This document shows, piece after piece, positions 1 through 7,888 of a stretch of DNA of 64,000 bases. The stretch is taken from assembly GCF_026241755.1 (NCBI RefSeq), contig NZ_JAPJDA010000018.1:31595-95594 (forward strand), read 5' to 3'. Every line of letters begins with the position of its first letter. Within the stretch, counting starts at the first letter, position 1. A program made the translations under genes and the position numbers. The notes under the pieces are model-generated. The model was given only the letters and a program-made list of their open reading frames with translations. It searched no databases and was not told the DNA's origin. This DNA is from Salinimicrobium profundisediminis. GTDB taxonomy: Bacteria; Bacteroidota; Bacteroidia; Flavobacteriales; Flavobacteriaceae.

Positions 1-2
1 CC

Positions 3-320
3 GTTCCTCTGGGAAGTGTGGTAACTGTAGAAGCAAAAGTTTCAAGAGCTTTTAAATCTTCAATGGAGATCTATATGGACGTTTGGGTGGAAGATCGCGA
101 GAGCGGAGAACGCAGTAAAGCGAATGAAGCCATCTACACTTTTGTAGCTGTAGATGAGACCGGAACCCCGGTAGCCATTCCACCTTTAGAGCCTGAAACC
201 GAACTGGAAAAGAAACGCTATGAGGCTGCCTTACGCCGCAAACAATTAAGCCTTGTGCTAGCCGGAAAAATGAAACCATCTGAAGCAACAGAACTTAAAG
301 CATTATTCGTGAATTCTTAG
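3..320 (+). CDS. Acyl-CoA thioesterase, C-terminal part (5' end outside window)
   Basis: The frame is open to the left edge, so the gene begins upstream and only about 105 C-terminal residues are visible; the GTG at 18 is not a true start. The visible part begins VPLGSVVTVEAKVSRAFKSS and continues with MEIYMDVWVED and the conserved KANEAIYTFVAVD strand, then a basic tail with KRYEAALRRKQLSLVLAGK. This is the hot-dog fold half of the cytosolic acyl-CoA hydrolase family (YciA/ACOT-like), which hydrolyses acyl-CoA to free fatty acid and CoA. The C-terminus appears complete. Chain-length specificity cannot be read from the fragment. Confidence 0.85.
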   Translation, partial: VPLGSVVTVEAKVSRAFKSSMEIYMDVWVEDRESGERSKANEAIYTFVAVDETGTPVAIPPLEPETELEKKRYEAALRRKQLSLVLAGKMKPSEATELKALFVNS

Positions 321-451
321 AAGATGGCTCGGATGTAAAATCCGTGCTGAAAACAGGCAACTATTCTATATTCAGGCTTCAGCTCATAAAATATGTCGCT
401 CCGGAGGAGCTCCATTCCATAGAAATAAACAGTCCTGACTCTAGATTCTAG
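299..451 (+). other. Coding-like fragment without a start codon
   Basis: A 50-codon open frame overlaps the end of the thioesterase and reads REFLEDGSDVKSV, then KTGNYSIFRLQLIKYV and ending INSPDSRF. Its composition looks protein-like, but it has no ATG and is bounded by stops at 296 and 449. It may be the remnant of a lost gene or chance. I do not recognise a family. It ends in the direct repeat TCTAGATTCTAGATT. Confidence 0.2.
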
Positions 452-457
452 ATTATT

Positions 458-476
458 GATTTCGGTGTCCGAAATC
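458..476 (-). terminator. Short hairpin at the end of the envelope operon
   Basis: Arms GATTTCGG and CCGAAATC form a perfect 8-bp stem around a 3-nt loop, touching the stop codon of the EnvC-like gene. There is no clear T-run after it on the minus strand, so termination is only possible, not shown. Confidence 0.35.
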
Positions 477-1699
477 TACATCTGGTAGATCCACTCTTCG
501 GGGTTAAGCTTTTGGTTGTTCTTGTACATTACAAAATATAGCGTAGTTCTGCCGTCGGTCTTGTTAATTGCGATACTTCCAATGTCCTGGCCAAGTGCCA
601 CCTGCTGACCCTTGCGTACATCAACAGAATCAAGGTGGTTGTAAATAGTGATATAATCTCCGTGCCTTACCATTACCATGAGGCTGGATCCTTTAACCGC
701 AATAATTTCACTTACCGTGCCGCCAAAAACAGCCCTGGCCTTTGAGTTAGGATCTGTCGCTATTCTCACACCATTACTGTTCATGGTAGCAGTCTTTACT
801 ATAGGGTGAGGTTGTGTTCCAAAGCGGAGCACCACAGTACCTGTTCTTACCGGCCATGGAAGTTTCCCTTTGTTCTTTTCAAAATCGGCAGCAAGAGCTT
901 TGGCCTCGGGCGTAAGTTTAAAGACACTTCTCGAAGTAGAACCTTCTGCCTTGTTGTTTGCTGCAATAGCTTCTTCGATAATTCTCTCTATCTCCCGGTC
1001 TATAGCATTTATTTCCTGCTGTTTCTTTTTGAGCTGAGAAGCAAACTGACCTTCTTTTTTACGAACTTCAGCAATTAGAGACTGCTGTTCTTTTCTACTT
1101 TCTTCCAGCAATGCACGGGTCTTTCGGTTTTCAACAATTAACCTGTCCTTTGTCTTCTTTTGTTCTGCCAGGCTTTGGTTGAGCTTTTGAAGTTCTTCGG
1201 TGCGCAGCTGGATCTCCTCTCCCTGCTGATGCCGGTAATTGGCATATTGCTTCATGTACTGAAGTCTTTTGTAGGCTTGCAGGAAGTTTTCCGAAGAAAG
1301 CAGAAACATAATTCTGCTTTGTTGCGACTTACTCTTATAAGATTTCCGGATCATTTTACTGTAATCCTGCTTAAGCTGCTCGAGTTCCTTACGAAGGGTG
1401 CCAATCCGGTTTTGGTTGGTATTGATCTCTCGTGTAAGTAAATTCGCCTGTTGATTCGTAACCCGAATCAACTTTTCGGTACTGCGAATTTGCTGATCGA
1501 GGTCTTCTACCTCGGTAAGTATAGATTTTTCTTTCTTTAGGTTTGAAGTCCGTAAAGAATTGATCCTTTTGATCTCCTGCTGCAAATCCAGCCTTCGTTG
1601 CTCCAGCTCTTCCCGCTTGTTTTCCTGAGAAAAGCCGTGAAGGCTTGACAATAAAAATCCTGCAAAAAAGACATGCCGTAATAGAACCTTTATCTTCAT
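476..1699 (-). CDS. EnvC-like murein hydrolase activator (degenerate LytM/M23 domain)
   Basis: A 407-residue exported protein: signal peptide at about 1-25, a long E/K/Q-rich coiled coil at about 25-255, and an M23/LytM beta domain at about 285-400. The usual zinc ligands of M23 peptidases are not visible: the first His position reads NSNGVRIATD and the final HxH strand reads TLYFVMYK; only YNHL is kept. This matches EnvC/NlpD-type proteins, which do not cut peptidoglycan but activate amidases at the division site. The start codon overlaps the stop of the DUF4292 gene by ATGA, indicating coupled translation. It is the last gene of a seven-gene minus-strand run. An active peptidase is unlikely given the missing ligands. 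Confidence 0.88.
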   Translation of the reverse strand: MKIKVLLRHVFFAGFLLSSLHGFSQENKREELEQRRLDLQQEIKRINSLRTSNLKKEKSILTEVEDLDQQIRSTEKLIRVTNQQANLLTREINTNQNRIGTLRKELEQLKQDYSKMIRKSYKSKSQQSRIMFLLSSENFLQAYKRLQYMKQYANYRHQQGEEIQLRTEELQKLNQSLAEQKKTKDRLIVENRKTRALLEESRKEQQSLIAEVRKKEGQFASQLKKKQQEINAIDREIERIIEEAIAANNKAEGSTSRSVFKLTPEAKALAADFEKNKGKLPWPVRTGTVVLRFGTQPHPIVKTATMNSNGVRIATDPNSKARAVFGGTVSEIIAVKGSSLMVMVRHGDYITIYNHLDSVDVRKGQQVALGQDIGSIAINKTDGRTTLYFVMYKNNQKLNPEEWIYQM

Positions 1700-2478
1700 T
1701 CTATGCTAATTTCTTCGTAGCCCGAAGGTATTGAAAAAGGAAAAGAAACAGGAACATTGAACTCAATGTTTCTAAAGGTCATATCAATACGGGTATTTTG
1801 GGTGCCTTCTGTAGCTATGATCTTGATTTGCAACGGGAAAAGCTGCCGGCCAATCTTCTGATATTCCGGGTAAGTGACTGTTACGCTCCTGTTGCCCTGC
1901 TCCTGCCCCAGTTGTTGTGCCAGGGCCTTAAAGTTTCCGGCGTCAAGAAGGAACATTCGCTTCAGGAAATTTTCCTGTTCAGGTTGCAGCTGGTAGCCTC
2001 TTGAAGATTCCGTCAATTTATACCTTTCTTCCCTAAGGTCATAAATGGTTTGACCCAATAAAAGATTCTGAACCTTTTCATAATCCAGCGGAGTTCCCAG
2101 CAGGTCACTTAATAGGCTGAAATCACCATCAAAATATGTCTTTGTGATTTTCTCATAGAACTGCACCGAATTTGGGGTGATCAAGACCTTAGCCAGCGGA
2201 ATGCCCAGCAACTGCCCGCTCATCCAGATGGTATCATTCTTTTTCATCCTGAAATTCACTGTAACGCTCTGGCTTCGCTCTTCTGTCTGGTAATCGAGAC
2301 TAAGCCTGCCCTGTAAGGTATTGAAGTCAACTTCTCTGTTGTAGTGCTGGTCAACAACAGCAGCAACAGCAGCATCTTCGGGGGCTACAGTCCCCATTTT
2401 TGCTTTACGGGCGCCGCCGCAGGATGAGAATAGGATTAAGGAAATAAGAACTACGGGAATTAATTGTTTACAGGTCAT
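1696..2478 (-). CDS. DUF4292 lipoprotein
   Basis: A 260-residue protein with a lipoprotein signal (LFSSC, Cys20) followed by a region with the strand pattern of DUF4292, a Bacteroidota family whose fold resembles LolA/LolB lipoprotein carriers. Typical segments include LQGRLSLDYQTEERSQ, SGQLLGIPLAKVLITPNSV and the C-terminal IDMTFRNIEFNVPVSFPF. It is expected to be anchored to a membrane facing the periplasm. It sits between a TPR protein (6-nt gap) and the EnvC-like gene (4-nt overlap), an order that suggests envelope assembly. A role in lipoprotein or lipid handling is inference from fold only. Confidence 0.88.
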   Translation of the reverse strand: MTCKQLIPVVLISLILFSSCGGARKAKMGTVAPEDAAVAAVVDQHYNREVDFNTLQGRLSLDYQTEERSQSVTVNFRMKKNDTIWMSGQLLGIPLAKVLITPNSVQFYEKITKTYFDGDFSLLSDLLGTPLDYEKVQNLLLGQTIYDLREERYKLTESSRGYQLQPEQENFLKRMFLLDAGNFKALAQQLGQEQGNRSVTVTYPEYQKIGRQLFPLQIKIIATEGTQNTRIDMTFRNIEFNVPVSFPFSIPSGYEEISIE

Positions 2479-2484
2479 TCAGTA

Positions 2485-3843
2485 TTAATTTTCTAATTTT
2501 TCAGCTTTTTTTAGAGCTTCTGCAGCTTTTTCAGCTTTGTTAAGGCCTTTATATGTTATAGCGAGTTGACGGTGAAATTCCCATTCAGTTTCGGCATCAT
2601 CAATGAGGTAATCCAGGCCTGTAAGAAGTATTTCTTCTGCTTTTTGATATTCCTTCAAGCCGTTAAGAGCATTTCCCTGCATGAGAAACAACCACGCCTG
2701 GGTGGGAAAAATTTCAAGACCTTTTTCAGTGAGTAATTTCACCTCTTCAAAATGCCCTTTTTCAGCCTCCAGTTTTATGACATTTCGATACAAATTAAAA
2801 TCATCCATGTCATTTTCAAGCGCAGTTTTAAAATAATTTAATGCCAGCTCCTTCTTCCCTTTTTCAATGAAGAAAGTGCCAAGCTGTTTATAGACCTTCA
2901 GGTTATTTTCTTTTTCTGAAAAAGTCTCTACCAGTTGTATCAAATCTTCTTCCAAAGAAGGATTTTCGGTTACATAAATTAGAAAATCATTGAGCGCCTG
3001 GTACTTTGTGACTTCATCTATCTGGTCACTGTTAAGCAGAATTTCCATTGAGTTGACGGCCTTTTCAGCTTTATTATCGGCAATATAGAATTTGTAAAGG
3101 GCCAGGTGCACGAGCTGGGAACCGGGATTTATTTCCAACAGTTCCCTTGCAGTTGCAAAAGCTTCTTCTTCCTGCCCGTTTTCGCTGTAAACAAAGATAA
3201 GGTTGAGATAATCCTGTTCGTTTTTAGGGTTCTCTTCAATGTTTTCCTCTAAATCGCTTATCTGTGCCTCCACGTTGTTGGTACGGGCATAAACCTGCCG
3301 CCTCAAACTTTCCCGGTAGGTGCTGGAACCTTTTACCTGGTCGAGCGAATCGAGAAGCCCAAGGGCCGCATCGTATTTTTCAGTCTGAATGTACAGGTTC
3401 ACCAGGTCTTCTGAAAAAGCAGTATTCAACCGGGCCAGATCTCTTACCACCGGCAGTGCCTTTTTGAATTCCCTGCCCTCGAAGTAAGTGGTGTAAAGCT
3501 CCTCGAGCATTCCCTCATTCCCGGGCACTGCTTTTCGACCTTTTTCCAGATACACTGCAGCCTGGGAATATTGGCCAAGGGCATTATAGTTTTTACCCAG
3601 CTCAAGATACACTACAGGTTCATCGGGCTTTAACGCCAGACTTTGCACCAGCTCATCTATCGCCTTTTCATGGTTTTCTATTGCCTTTTGCTTTAGCGCC
3701 TCAAAAAAATGCTCCTGAAAGGCATCTGTTACATTTCCCAGGTCATCCTGGGCCATTTCTACCACCGGTTTCTCCTGTGCATAGGAGATACTACCCAGCT
3801 GTAGCAGGGTCAAAAATGGTATTATGTAAAGCCTTTTTTTCAT
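2485..3843 (-). CDS. Exported tetratricopeptide repeat protein
   Basis: A 452-residue protein with a signal peptide (cleavage probably after SISYA, about residue 22) and TPR-like helical repeats across nearly its full length. Examples are the segment with LALKPDEPVVYLELGKNYN near residue 70 and the repeats ending in AEKAAEALKKAEK at the C-terminus. TPR arrays are protein-binding scaffolds; nothing here suggests catalysis. It is likely periplasmic. The gene lies 23 nt downstream of the nucleotidyltransferase and 6 nt upstream of the DUF4292 gene, so it belongs to the same transcription unit. The partner is unknown. Confidence 0.88.
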   Translation of the reverse strand: MKKRLYIIPFLTLLQLGSISYAQEKPVVEMAQDDLGNVTDAFQEHFFEALKQKAIENHEKAIDELVQSLALKPDEPVVYLELGKNYNALGQYSQAAVYLEKGRKAVPGNEGMLEELYTTYFEGREFKKALPVVRDLARLNTAFSEDLVNLYIQTEKYDAALGLLDSLDQVKGSSTYRESLRRQVYARTNNVEAQISDLEENIEENPKNEQDYLNLIFVYSENGQEEEAFATARELLEINPGSQLVHLALYKFYIADNKAEKAVNSMEILLNSDQIDEVTKYQALNDFLIYVTENPSLEEDLIQLVETFSEKENNLKVYKQLGTFFIEKGKKELALNYFKTALENDMDDFNLYRNVIKLEAEKGHFEEVKLLTEKGLEIFPTQAWLFLMQGNALNGLKEYQKAEEILLTGLDYLIDDAETEWEFHRQLAITYKGLNKAEKAAEALKKAEKLEN

Positions 3844-3866
3844 GCATTTTTTAATGCTGCAAAGCG

Positions 3867-4877
3867 CTACTCCAGCACAGAGTAATCACCGATACTAATT
3901 TCGGTAAATTCACCATTGAACCTGGCAAAATTACCTATCATAGCGTTATTGAGATCTGCATTTTCTACTTCAGCAAAGGTTTGGATCAAACTGTTTTTAA
4001 TGGTCGAGTTGCTTATTTTAGTTCCGTTTCCAATAGAAACATTGGGTCCTATTTTGGCATTTTTGAGCACCACGTTCTCACCAATGAAGCAGGGTTCAAT
4101 AATTTCTGAATTTTCTATTTCTACGTTTGAAGCTACCAGCTTTTCACCATCTTCCTGAAGGAATTTAAGCATTCTGGTGTTGGTCTCTACAGTCACCTGC
4201 TTGTTACCACAATCCATCCATTCATCAACCTTCCCCGGAACGAATCTCGCGCCTTTCTGCTTCATCGCCTCTATCCCGTCATTGATCTGGTACTCCCCGC
4301 CGCGAATAATGTTATTATCAAGCACTCCCTGCAGTTCATCCTTAAGAATCGCTACATCCTTGAAGTAATAAATTCCAATTACAGCAAGGTCTGACACATA
4401 TTCTGAAGGTTTTTCAACAAGATCAGTAATCTCCCGCTTCTCGTTTAACTGCACTACGCCGTATGCTGAAGGATTTTCTACCTGTTTTACCCATATCACC
4501 GCATCGGCTTCTTTATCTAACGTAAAATCGGCTTTAAAAAGTGTATCGGCATAAGCAATCACTGCGGGGCCTTCTAAAGAATCTTTGGCACACATAATAG
4601 CATGACCGGTGCCAAGAGGTTTATCCTGATAATAAATGGTGCCCTTTGCGCCCAGGGTCTCTGCAATTTTCTTTAGGTCGGTTTCTACTTTTTCACCAAA
4701 ATCTTCTCCAATGATAAAGGCAATTTCATCGATCTTTTCATCGAGAACTTTTGCGATATCTTCAACCAGCCTGTGAACAATGGGTTTCCCGGCAATGGGA
4801 ATTAAAGGTTTTGGAACTGTTAAGGTATGTGGACGAAGCCGCGACCCGCGACCCGCCATGGGAACTATGATTTTCAT
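3867..4877 (-). CDS. Sugar-phosphate nucleotidyltransferase with left-handed beta-helix tail
   Basis: A 336-residue protein. Residues 1-240 form the nucleotidyltransferase domain: the dinucleotide signature AGRGSRLRPHTL starts at residue 8, the VPKPLIPIAGKP loop follows with Lys23, and YADTLFKAD near 110 carries the metal-binding Asp. Residues from about 250 carry isoleucine-rich hexapeptide-like repeats (IGENVVLKNAKIGPNVSIG) of a left-handed beta helix. The family makes NDP-sugars from sugar-1-phosphate; many relatives are annotated glucose-1-phosphate thymidylyltransferase, but substrate cannot be read here. The tail resembles GlmU or archaeal-type bifunctional enzymes. Linkage to a flippase supports a role in surface polysaccharide supply. 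Confidence 0.9.
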   Translation of the reverse strand: MKIIVPMAGRGSRLRPHTLTVPKPLIPIAGKPIVHRLVEDIAKVLDEKIDEIAFIIGEDFGEKVETDLKKIAETLGAKGTIYYQDKPLGTGHAIMCAKDSLEGPAVIAYADTLFKADFTLDKEADAVIWVKQVENPSAYGVVQLNEKREITDLVEKPSEYVSDLAVIGIYYFKDVAILKDELQGVLDNNIIRGGEYQINDGIEAMKQKGARFVPGKVDEWMDCGNKQVTVETNTRMLKFLQEDGEKLVASNVEIENSEIIEPCFIGENVVLKNAKIGPNVSIGNGTKISNSTIKNSLIQTFAEVENADLNNAMIGNFARFNGEFTEISIGDYSVLE

Positions 4878-5052
4878 TTTTTTAGTATTGAGTATTTAGT
4901 AGTGAGTAGTGAGATCTTAGGTTAAGATTCTTACTTACTAATGAATTTGTTCTTGATTTATTGTTTGTTGTTCCTTACACGGCTTTTAAGATCCTGATCA
5001 CTGTTAATTATTTACTGATCAAAACTGCCTACTGAACATTGAGCACTACGTA
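4878..5052. repeat. Spacer with low-complexity TAGTA/TGAGTA repeats at both ends
   Basis: The 175-bp gap between dut and the nucleotidyltransferase gene has a left edge rich in TAGTATTGAGTATTTAGTAG-like units and a right edge (about 5020-5055) with a related pattern in the opposite orientation (CTACTGAACATTGAGC, ACTACGTACTAG). No gene lies between. The arrangement resembles the flanks of the four-helix-bundle gene at 8770 and could be an empty or decayed insertion site. Confidence 0.35.
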
Positions 5053-5484
5053 CTAGACCCCCGTGCTTCCGAAGCCGCCGCTGCCGCGTGAAGTTTCTTC
5101 GAGGGTGTCAACTTCTTTCCAGGTGATGTGTTCGTGACGGGAAATCACCATCTGTGCAATGCGCTCCCCATCGTTTATCGTGAATTCTTCATTAGAAAGG
5201 TTCACCAGGATCACCCCAATTTCTCCCCGATAATCGGCGTCAATTGTGCCGGGAGAATTTAGTACCGTAATGCCTTTTTTGGCAGCCAACCCGCTGCGTG
5301 GGCGCACCTGGGCTTCGTGGCCTACTGGAAGTTCAATGAAAAGCCCTGTTTTGACAATAGCCCGGGCTAGGGGTGCCAGGGTAACAGGTTCAGAAATATT
5401 GGCTCGCAGGTCCATCCCTGCAGATGATCCGGTTTCATAGGCCGGTAATTCGTGCTTTGATTTGTTAATTATCTTTACGTTCAT
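5053..5484 (-). CDS. dut: Deoxyuridine 5'-triphosphate nucleotidohydrolase (dUTPase)
   Basis: A 143-residue trimeric dUTPase with all family motifs in order: AGMDLRA at residues 22-28, [11 protein letters not shown] near 61-72, the uracil-binding [19 protein letters not shown], the ERIAQMVI strand, and the glycine-rich C-terminal arm [10 protein letters not shown]. It hydrolyses dUTP to dUMP and pyrophosphate in the cytoplasm, keeping uracil out of DNA and feeding thymidylate synthesis. It follows the flippase gene by 32 nt on the minus strand. Length is normal and no key residue is missing. Its place among envelope genes is likely just operon packing. Confidence 0.97.
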   Translation of the reverse strand: MNVKIINKSKHELPAYETGSSAGMDLRANISEPVTLAPLARAIVKTGLFIELPVGHEAQVRPRSGLAAKKGITVLNSPGTIDADYRGEIGVILVNLSNEEFTINDGERIAQMVISRHEHITWKEVDTLEETSRGSGGFGSTGV

Positions 5485-5516
5485 GCTTTGTTAGTTTTCT
5501 TCGGAAGCAGTTCAAA

Positions 5517-6971
5517 TTATGACTTCTTCAAAAGCTGTTTTAACTGATCCTTTTCAGCGTAATAAATAAGGGCAAAAAAGATAAGGATTAATATACTTCC
5601 GAAGTAATAATTATTTCTAAAAAGGTAGAAATAGATCCCCGAAAACGTGAGGGAAATGAGCAGGTAGCCGCCAATTCGCTTCAGGTCATAAGGAATGGGA
5701 TAGTATTTTCTTCCGAAGTAAAAAGAGAGCAACATCATGCTGCCATAGGCCACCATAGTTGCAACGGCCGACCCAACATAGCTGTAATAAGGAATAAGCC
5801 AGAAGTTAAGGATCAACGTAACTGCGGCTCCAAAAAGGGAGATATAGCCGGCAAATTTTGTGCGGTCGCTCACCTTATACCAAACCGAAAGATTGTGGTA
5901 AATACCCAGGAAAAAGTTTGCGGCCAGGATCATTGGTACCACCACCATGGCGTCCCAGTATGAGGAATCTCTAATGAGCAGCAATTTTAAAAGGTCAGAA
6001 AATATAGTAACCAGCACCAGGATAAGGGCTCCAAAAATGACAAAATATTTGGTGATTGTGGCGTAGGTTTGAGGCGCATTCTTTTCTTTGGCATGACTGA
6101 AGAAGAAAGGTTCAATCCCCAACCTGAAAGCCGTGGCAAAAAGCGTCATAAACAGGGCAAGCCGGTAACAGGCAGCATAGGCACCAACTTCAGACTTTGC
6201 AATATCCTGAGGCAACAGCCAGCCGAGCAGGATCTTATCAAACACTTCATTAATGACAAAACCTATCCCCGCAATTAAAATTGGGGTGCCGTAGGTGAGC
6301 ATTTTTTTCCAAAGACCGCTGTTAAAAGTATATGGCAGTTTAAAATAAAATGGCAACATGACCAGGAGCGTTAGCCCACTGGCAACAAGGTTGGCAATGA
6401 AAATATAGGCAATTTCGAAATTGGGAATGTACAGGGTCTCAAAAATGGAATTTTTGGATGCTAATTCTGGCAGATAGACAATGAAAAAGATATTGAGCCC
6501 GAGGTTAACAGCAACATTTCCAATCTTGATTGCAGCAAAAACACCTGGCCTTTCGGTAGCCCTAAGCCAGGCAAAAGGTATGGTCGCCAGAGCATCGAGT
6601 GCCAAAATCAGGATCACGTAGAGCACGTAATGAGAGGCAATGGCCGTAGCAAAGGAAATTTCTTCCATAAAGAGGAAACCCAGCAGTAGAAATATGCAGG
6701 TAGAACCTATTAATGAAAGTGCAGAGGTGGCTGTGACCTCTTTACGGAATTCTTCCTGATGAAAAAACCTGAAAAATGAGGTTTCCATCCCATAAGCGAG
6801 CAGCACGTTAAAGACTGCCATCCAGGAAAAGACGATAGCTACTTCTCCAAAACCTTGGGTAGGAAGGTAAGCAGAATACAGCGGCAACAACAGGAATGAT
6901 AGCATCCTGGGTACCACTGTAGCAACACCATAAACGACGGTTTGTTTAAATAGCTTCTGAAAGAGCGCCAA
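5517..6971 (-). CDS. Polysaccharide flippase, MOP/Wzx-like
   Basis: A 484-residue membrane protein with about 14 hydrophobic helices and short loops. It opens with KLFKQTVVYGVATVVPRMLSF, the usual first helix of the polysaccharide-biosynthesis branch of the MOP superfamily, and ends in a basic tail. Members flip undecaprenyl-linked oligosaccharides across the inner membrane. A lipid-linked sugar substrate is inferred from family and from the downstream sugar nucleotidyltransferase. No polymerase or glycosyltransferase gene is adjacent, so the full glycan pathway is elsewhere. The start codon was chosen as the first ATG before the hydrophobic segment. Confidence 0.9.
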   Translation of the reverse strand: MALFQKLFKQTVVYGVATVVPRMLSFLLLPLYSAYLPTQGFGEVAIVFSWMAVFNVLLAYGMETSFFRFFHQEEFRKEVTATSALSLIGSTCIFLLLGFLFMEEISFATAIASHYVLYVILILALDALATIPFAWLRATERPGVFAAIKIGNVAVNLGLNIFFIVYLPELASKNSIFETLYIPNFEIAYIFIANLVASGLTLLVMLPFYFKLPYTFNSGLWKKMLTYGTPILIAGIGFVINEVFDKILLGWLLPQDIAKSEVGAYAACYRLALFMTLFATAFRLGIEPFFFSHAKEKNAPQTYATITKYFVIFGALILVLVTIFSDLLKLLLIRDSSYWDAMVVVPMILAANFFLGIYHNLSVWYKVSDRTKFAGYISLFGAAVTLILNFWLIPYYSYVGSAVATMVAYGSMMLLSFYFGRKYYPIPYDLKRIGGYLLISLTFSGIYFYLFRNNYYFGSILILIFFALIYYAEKDQLKQLLKKS

Positions 6972-7006
6972 TAGTTTTTGCTTGAGAATTCCTCACAAAT
7001 GTACTA

Positions 7007-7513
7007 TTAATGCTGAATGTTTTTAGGGTTTTTTAGGCGCACTTGTTCGCTGTCTTTTTTCTGAATATTTTTTATCCTGAAGAATTTTTCCTTACCGTTC
7101 CTGCTATAGTGCACTACTGCCTCACCTTCGGCAAGTTCGAAAGGTATTTTCTCAATCATTTTTGGTACTTCGTTACCAAACTCCTTTTTTGGATCTTTAT
7201 GCATAACAAAATCCTTTGTTGCACCGGGAGTTTCAAATCGCGCCACGTAAAGGTCGGGGTTGGAAGGCTCAATTTCAAGTACACCTTTTCTTCCGCGGAA
7301 GTAAACGGTATCCATCTTAATCTCTGAATTTGCCGCCACCGGAATGAACAGATTAAAACCTGAACCTGCGCCCCTCACGCCACCTGTCCAGGTAGTGTAA
7401 AAAGCTTCTCCCACAGCTTTGGGCGGCTCCTCCTGCAATTGCTTGCCATTGGCACAATTACTAAAGCTCATAAGGATTAAAAGGGCCGAAAAAGAGAAAA
7501 AAAATGGTTTCAT
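7007..7513 (-). CDS. Putative lipoprotein of unknown function
   Basis: A 168-residue protein with a lipoprotein signal: a hydrophobic segment and SFSNC with Cys20. The mature part contains TTWTGGVRGAGSGFNLFIPV, a strand-rich middle (VYFRGRKGVLEIEP) and a charged C-terminus (KEKFFRIKNIQKKDSEQV). This looks like a small beta-sandwich protein conserved in flavobacteria, but I cannot name a family or function. It is first in the minus-strand envelope operon, 35 nt upstream of the flippase gene, suggesting an envelope role. Confidence 0.75.
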   Translation of the reverse strand: MKPFFFSFSALLILMSFSNCANGKQLQEEPPKAVGEAFYTTWTGGVRGAGSGFNLFIPVAANSEIKMDTVYFRGRKGVLEIEPSNPDLYVARFETPGATKDFVMHKDPKKEFGNEVPKMIEKIPFELAEGEAVVHYSRNGKEKFFRIKNIQKKDSEQVRLKNPKNIQH

Positions 7514-7674
7514 CGCTTAAAGGAATTATAGGTTCAGGAGGTAGTACTCCAATTTTGATACCAATTATTTTTTAGACTTAAAATCGCTGCGAACAAAGAG
7601 TCGGGAGTCAAGACAGGTTCTTAAAGTTTAAATTAGGGCCTTTTTTTAATTTTCAATAAAACCCTTAAAAAAGA
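7514..7674. other. Intergenic spacer upstream of the envelope operon
   Basis: Spacer between the start of the lipoprotein gene (minus) and the ATP synthase operon terminator. It is A/T-rich; I see no gene. It must hold the promoter of the minus-strand envelope operon, but no convincing TAnnTTTG box was found. Confidence 0.4.
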
Positions 7675-7702
7675 AAACTCCGTATCGGATGATACGGAGT
7701 TT
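7675..7702 (-). terminator. Terminator of the atp operon
   Basis: A perfect 12-bp stem (AAACTCCGTATC / GATACGGAGTTT) with a 4-nt loop, followed on the minus strand by a T-rich stretch. It lies downstream of atpG, the last gene of the cluster, and before the next minus-strand operon. The symmetric form may also work on the plus strand. Confidence 0.85.
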
Positions 7703-7740
7703 CAAAAAGCTGAAATTTTCAGCAATAATTTTATTTATTC

Positions 7741-7888
7741 AAAGATTCAGGATTGGCTAATTTGACTCCGCTATCGCTACGTCCAATTGTCGCCGGCTGA
7801 ATCTTTATTTATTTAAAGATTCAGGATTGGCTAATTTGACTTCGCTATCGCTACGTCCAATTGTCGCCAGCTGAATCTTTATTTATTC
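7741..7888. repeat. Two tandem 74-bp palindromic units at the 3' end of atpG
   Basis: Two near-identical units start at 7741 and 7815. Each is bounded by a perfect 10-bp inverted repeat, AAAGATTCAG at 7741-7750 and 7815-7824 with CTGAATCTTT at 7797-7806 and 7871-7880. Only two substitutions are seen within the 66-bp units. The linker TTTATTTATT follows each unit, and the second unit runs into the atpG stop codon. The unit does not encode a protein. It resembles a small REP-like palindromic element or a local duplication made at the end of atpG. Confidence 0.85.
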
